Assembly (NCBI GenBank): GCA_965153355.1
Contig: OZ231126.1
Span: 111,848,001-111,912,000, forward strand
Direction: 5' to 3'
Length of the DNA: 64,000 nt
Origin: Flaccisagitta enflata
Taxonomy: Eukaryota > Chaetognatha > Sagittoidea > Aphragmophora
Shown here: piece by piece, positions 61,701-64,000 of the stretch
How the letters are laid out: each line of letters starts with the position of its first letter
Position numbering within the stretch: the stretch's first letter is position 1
Translations under genes and position numbers: made by a program
Notes under the pieces: generated by a model
What the model saw: only the letters and a program-made list of their open reading frames with translations
Databases searched by the model: none
What the model was told of the DNA's origin: nothing

Positions 61701-64000
61701 TTATAAATTTGCATAAATACGTATATTACCACTGAGTTATGTCAATCACAATTAAGTCCAAAACTGATTAACTATTATCAGCACCAGTTAGGACACTCAC
61801 AGCCCATACTGTAGCCAGAACACATCTATGTTTAGTCACTGATCATACCACATAAATACTATACATATTTACACTGATCTGAAACCACAGAAATCGAGAA
61901 AGAGATCTGTAATGCTGAAAATACATTTGGCACATTTGCTGTGACATTAGCCAGGCCCAAAACAGTGTCATCATTGAAACATTTGCTCTAATTTTGAGAA
62001 GGTCAAAATTGAGGAGAATTTGTGTTTATTTGCACTCTTCACTTTATAGGAATTTGATATATATTAAAGGTATTTTTACTTGTTTACATACATGTTACTA
62101 GTCAAAAATAACAGGCTTCAAAAATACAGGTCAGATATATCATCAAGATTCCATAAGAAGGAGACAGTGCATCTGAAAATGTTAATATTTGGCTTTTCGC
62201 TGTGCTACAGCAAATGCACCAGCATTGACATTTGGTAAATTTCCTGAATATTGTATTGACTACAGCTCCTTGCTGAACTGCCTTTCAAATGACCACTAAT
62301 TTTTGTTATCACCTTCTCCAATACGATTTTGGAGTTGATAACTCCAAAATCCATCATCATACACTCATGCCATCCGAACTTCGCCGCTCATTAGATGTTA
62401 CTGTGATTTACAAAAACTAAACCGTCGCCGATTTTTCGATTAACGTTGAATTGCTACTGGCAATCTGCATAAATATCGCATAGCTTCACTTCAACCGAGT
62501 TTATGCTCAAATTTACTACCTAAGTTCAAAAAACTATTTTCAACCATTTCATTACACTTTCGCTTAGGAGCTAATCCTCGTGCTACTCACACTGGCTCAG
62601 AATACATTCATGTTTTTCTGTTCTACTGACAGCAAAAGAGAGGTCGCGAGTGTTGTCTCCTGCTCCATAAGCAGGTTACGTCATTTAAGAACTGACGAAA
62701 TCATCAGAAACTGAAAAAGATAACTAAAAACAGATTTAATATTTGCTAGATGGCCGTGCCTAAAATGTGTCAGTACTGCTGAAACAGCCTGGTTTTGCCT
62801 ACCTGAGAAGGTCAGACCGAGGAGAACTTGTGTTTTTATTTGTGGATTTTCAAATTTTAAAGTTCTATGAATGGTAATAAATATTTTTAATCCTCTGTTA
62901 CTGTTATAATATTAAACAAAATAACAACAAATAAAAAATTATAATGATAACAGTCACATCTTCTATAAGAAATGACATATATCTAAATAAGGTAATTTTA
63001 TTCAAAGTTAAATATTGTTAAATAAACCATATTGATGATTTTTGGTGTGTATCTCCTGAATACAGTATTTTTGACAAAATTTGGCTGCCTTTCAAATGAC
63101 ACTAACCCTTTGTTATCTTCATTCTTTCGATTTTTGAAGTTGATAACCAAAATTCATCACAATATATCTGTATTTGTTATCCTGAACTTGTTATGCTTCA
63201 TTAGATGTTATTGTAAGGAGTTTGGGCTGTAAATCCAAATTCACTGATTTTTCCTGATATTGCATTATTAATTTTTTGCAATTTAAATAATTGAAGTATG
63301 TCACTTTACATCTAAGTCCAAAATTAACCACCATCAGCACCAATAGACAACTCAAAAATTGTTATTCTGTTTCTTCAACAAGATCTTATGTTTGTTTCCA
63401 ACTGATCAGTGTGAGAGGTCGCGGGGTGTTATCTGTCCACAAGAAAATACTACACATACTTTAAGAACTGATCTGAAACCAGTCAGAAACAAAGAGAACT
63501 GCACGCTGAAAACAGATTAAATATTACAATTACGCCTAAAAACAAGTCAAAATTCGCTTGAAACACTGCTCTGCTCTAATTTTGAGAAGGTCACTGAGAA
63601 TTTGTGTTTATTTCAGGATTTGTATTAAAGGTATTTTTAATCTGTTTACATACAGTTAATGCTTACTAGTCAAAAATAACAACAGCCAAAAATGCAGGTT
63701 TGATATCATCAAGATTCTCATAAGAAAGGAACACAGGGCATCTGAAATACAAGATTGTGTCACAGTTGTAAATAACACATTGTGCATCCTTCTGAACATT
63801 GTATTTTTGACTGAAATAAAATTGATTTGCTAACTACTAAAATGAGCCACTACTTTACGTAGCATCATCTTTCCAAATACGATTTTTGTTGGGATAATCA
63901 ATCCATCATTAATATAAATTAAAATACTTAGTGTTGTCTCTGAACTGGTTAGATGCTATTAAAGGAGTATTTGGGGCTGTGCCAATTGTCAGCTGATTTT
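49721..64000. repeat. Degraded satellite array, about 18 monomers with about 800-bp spacing
   Basis: Order and many short words of the satellite unit persist, but units are shortened by many small deletions. The GATCTTATG-region marker recurs near 50550, 51347, 52116, 52878, 53688, 54478, 55328, 56088, 56893, 57708, 58500, 60190, 61028, 61812, 62600 and 63378. Better-preserved islands lie at 54880-55010, 59738-59930, 60000-60450 and 61320-61400. No coding content. Either old decayed monomers or poor consensus sequence. Confidence 0.9.

Overview
This window looks like non-coding, repeat-dominated DNA from a eukaryote, most likely an invertebrate animal. The grounds are long (TG)n and (TC)n microsatellites, a non-LTR retrotransposon of animal type, several small inverted-repeat DNA elements, and about 45 kb of satellite DNA. 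I found no host protein-coding gene, no tRNA or rRNA gene and no CRISPR array. The species cannot be named from sequence alone. A run of 10 N at 19080-19089 marks an assembly gap, so the two sides may not be truly adjacent.

Left part (1-19079): a patchwork of mobile elements and tandem repeats. (i) 1113-1889 is a non-autonomous hAT-type element with a perfect 8-bp target duplication. (ii) 2000-4520 and 4521-7041 are a direct tandem duplication of 2521 bp with a 6-bp microhomology at its junction. (iii) 6300-9934 (minus strand) is a non-LTR retrotransposon copy with a perfect 11-bp target duplication. Its endonuclease/reverse transcriptase frame is complete except for one TGA. The first duplication copy carries only its 3' end. 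(iv) 11390-15056 is a set of 11-, 14- and 10-bp minisatellites, interrupted at 12201-13902 by a TA-flanked pogo/Tc1-like non-autonomous element that itself holds a foldback structure and long microsatellites. (v) 15520-16230 and scattered sites hold a dispersed repeat family with an 18-bp palindrome beside a GGAC/GACC microsatellite. (vi) 17138-17785 is a 13-bp minisatellite. (vii) 17797-19079 is a 162-bp tandem array interrupted by a 328-bp inverted-repeat element.

Right part (19090-64000): a satellite with a mean period of 967 bp. There are about 32 fairly homogeneous monomers to about 49720, then about 18 strongly degraded monomers whose spacing is only about 800 bp. The switch is abrupt, and well-preserved islands reappear inside the degraded part. 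This may be real decay at an array edge or low-quality long-read consensus.

The elements do not form a pathway. They record insertion, tandem duplication and array homogenisation, with mobile elements inserted into tandem arrays at least twice. The best candidates for undescribed items are the 967-bp satellite, the palindrome-plus-GGAC family, the nested foldback at 12685-13088 and the small inverted-repeat elements.
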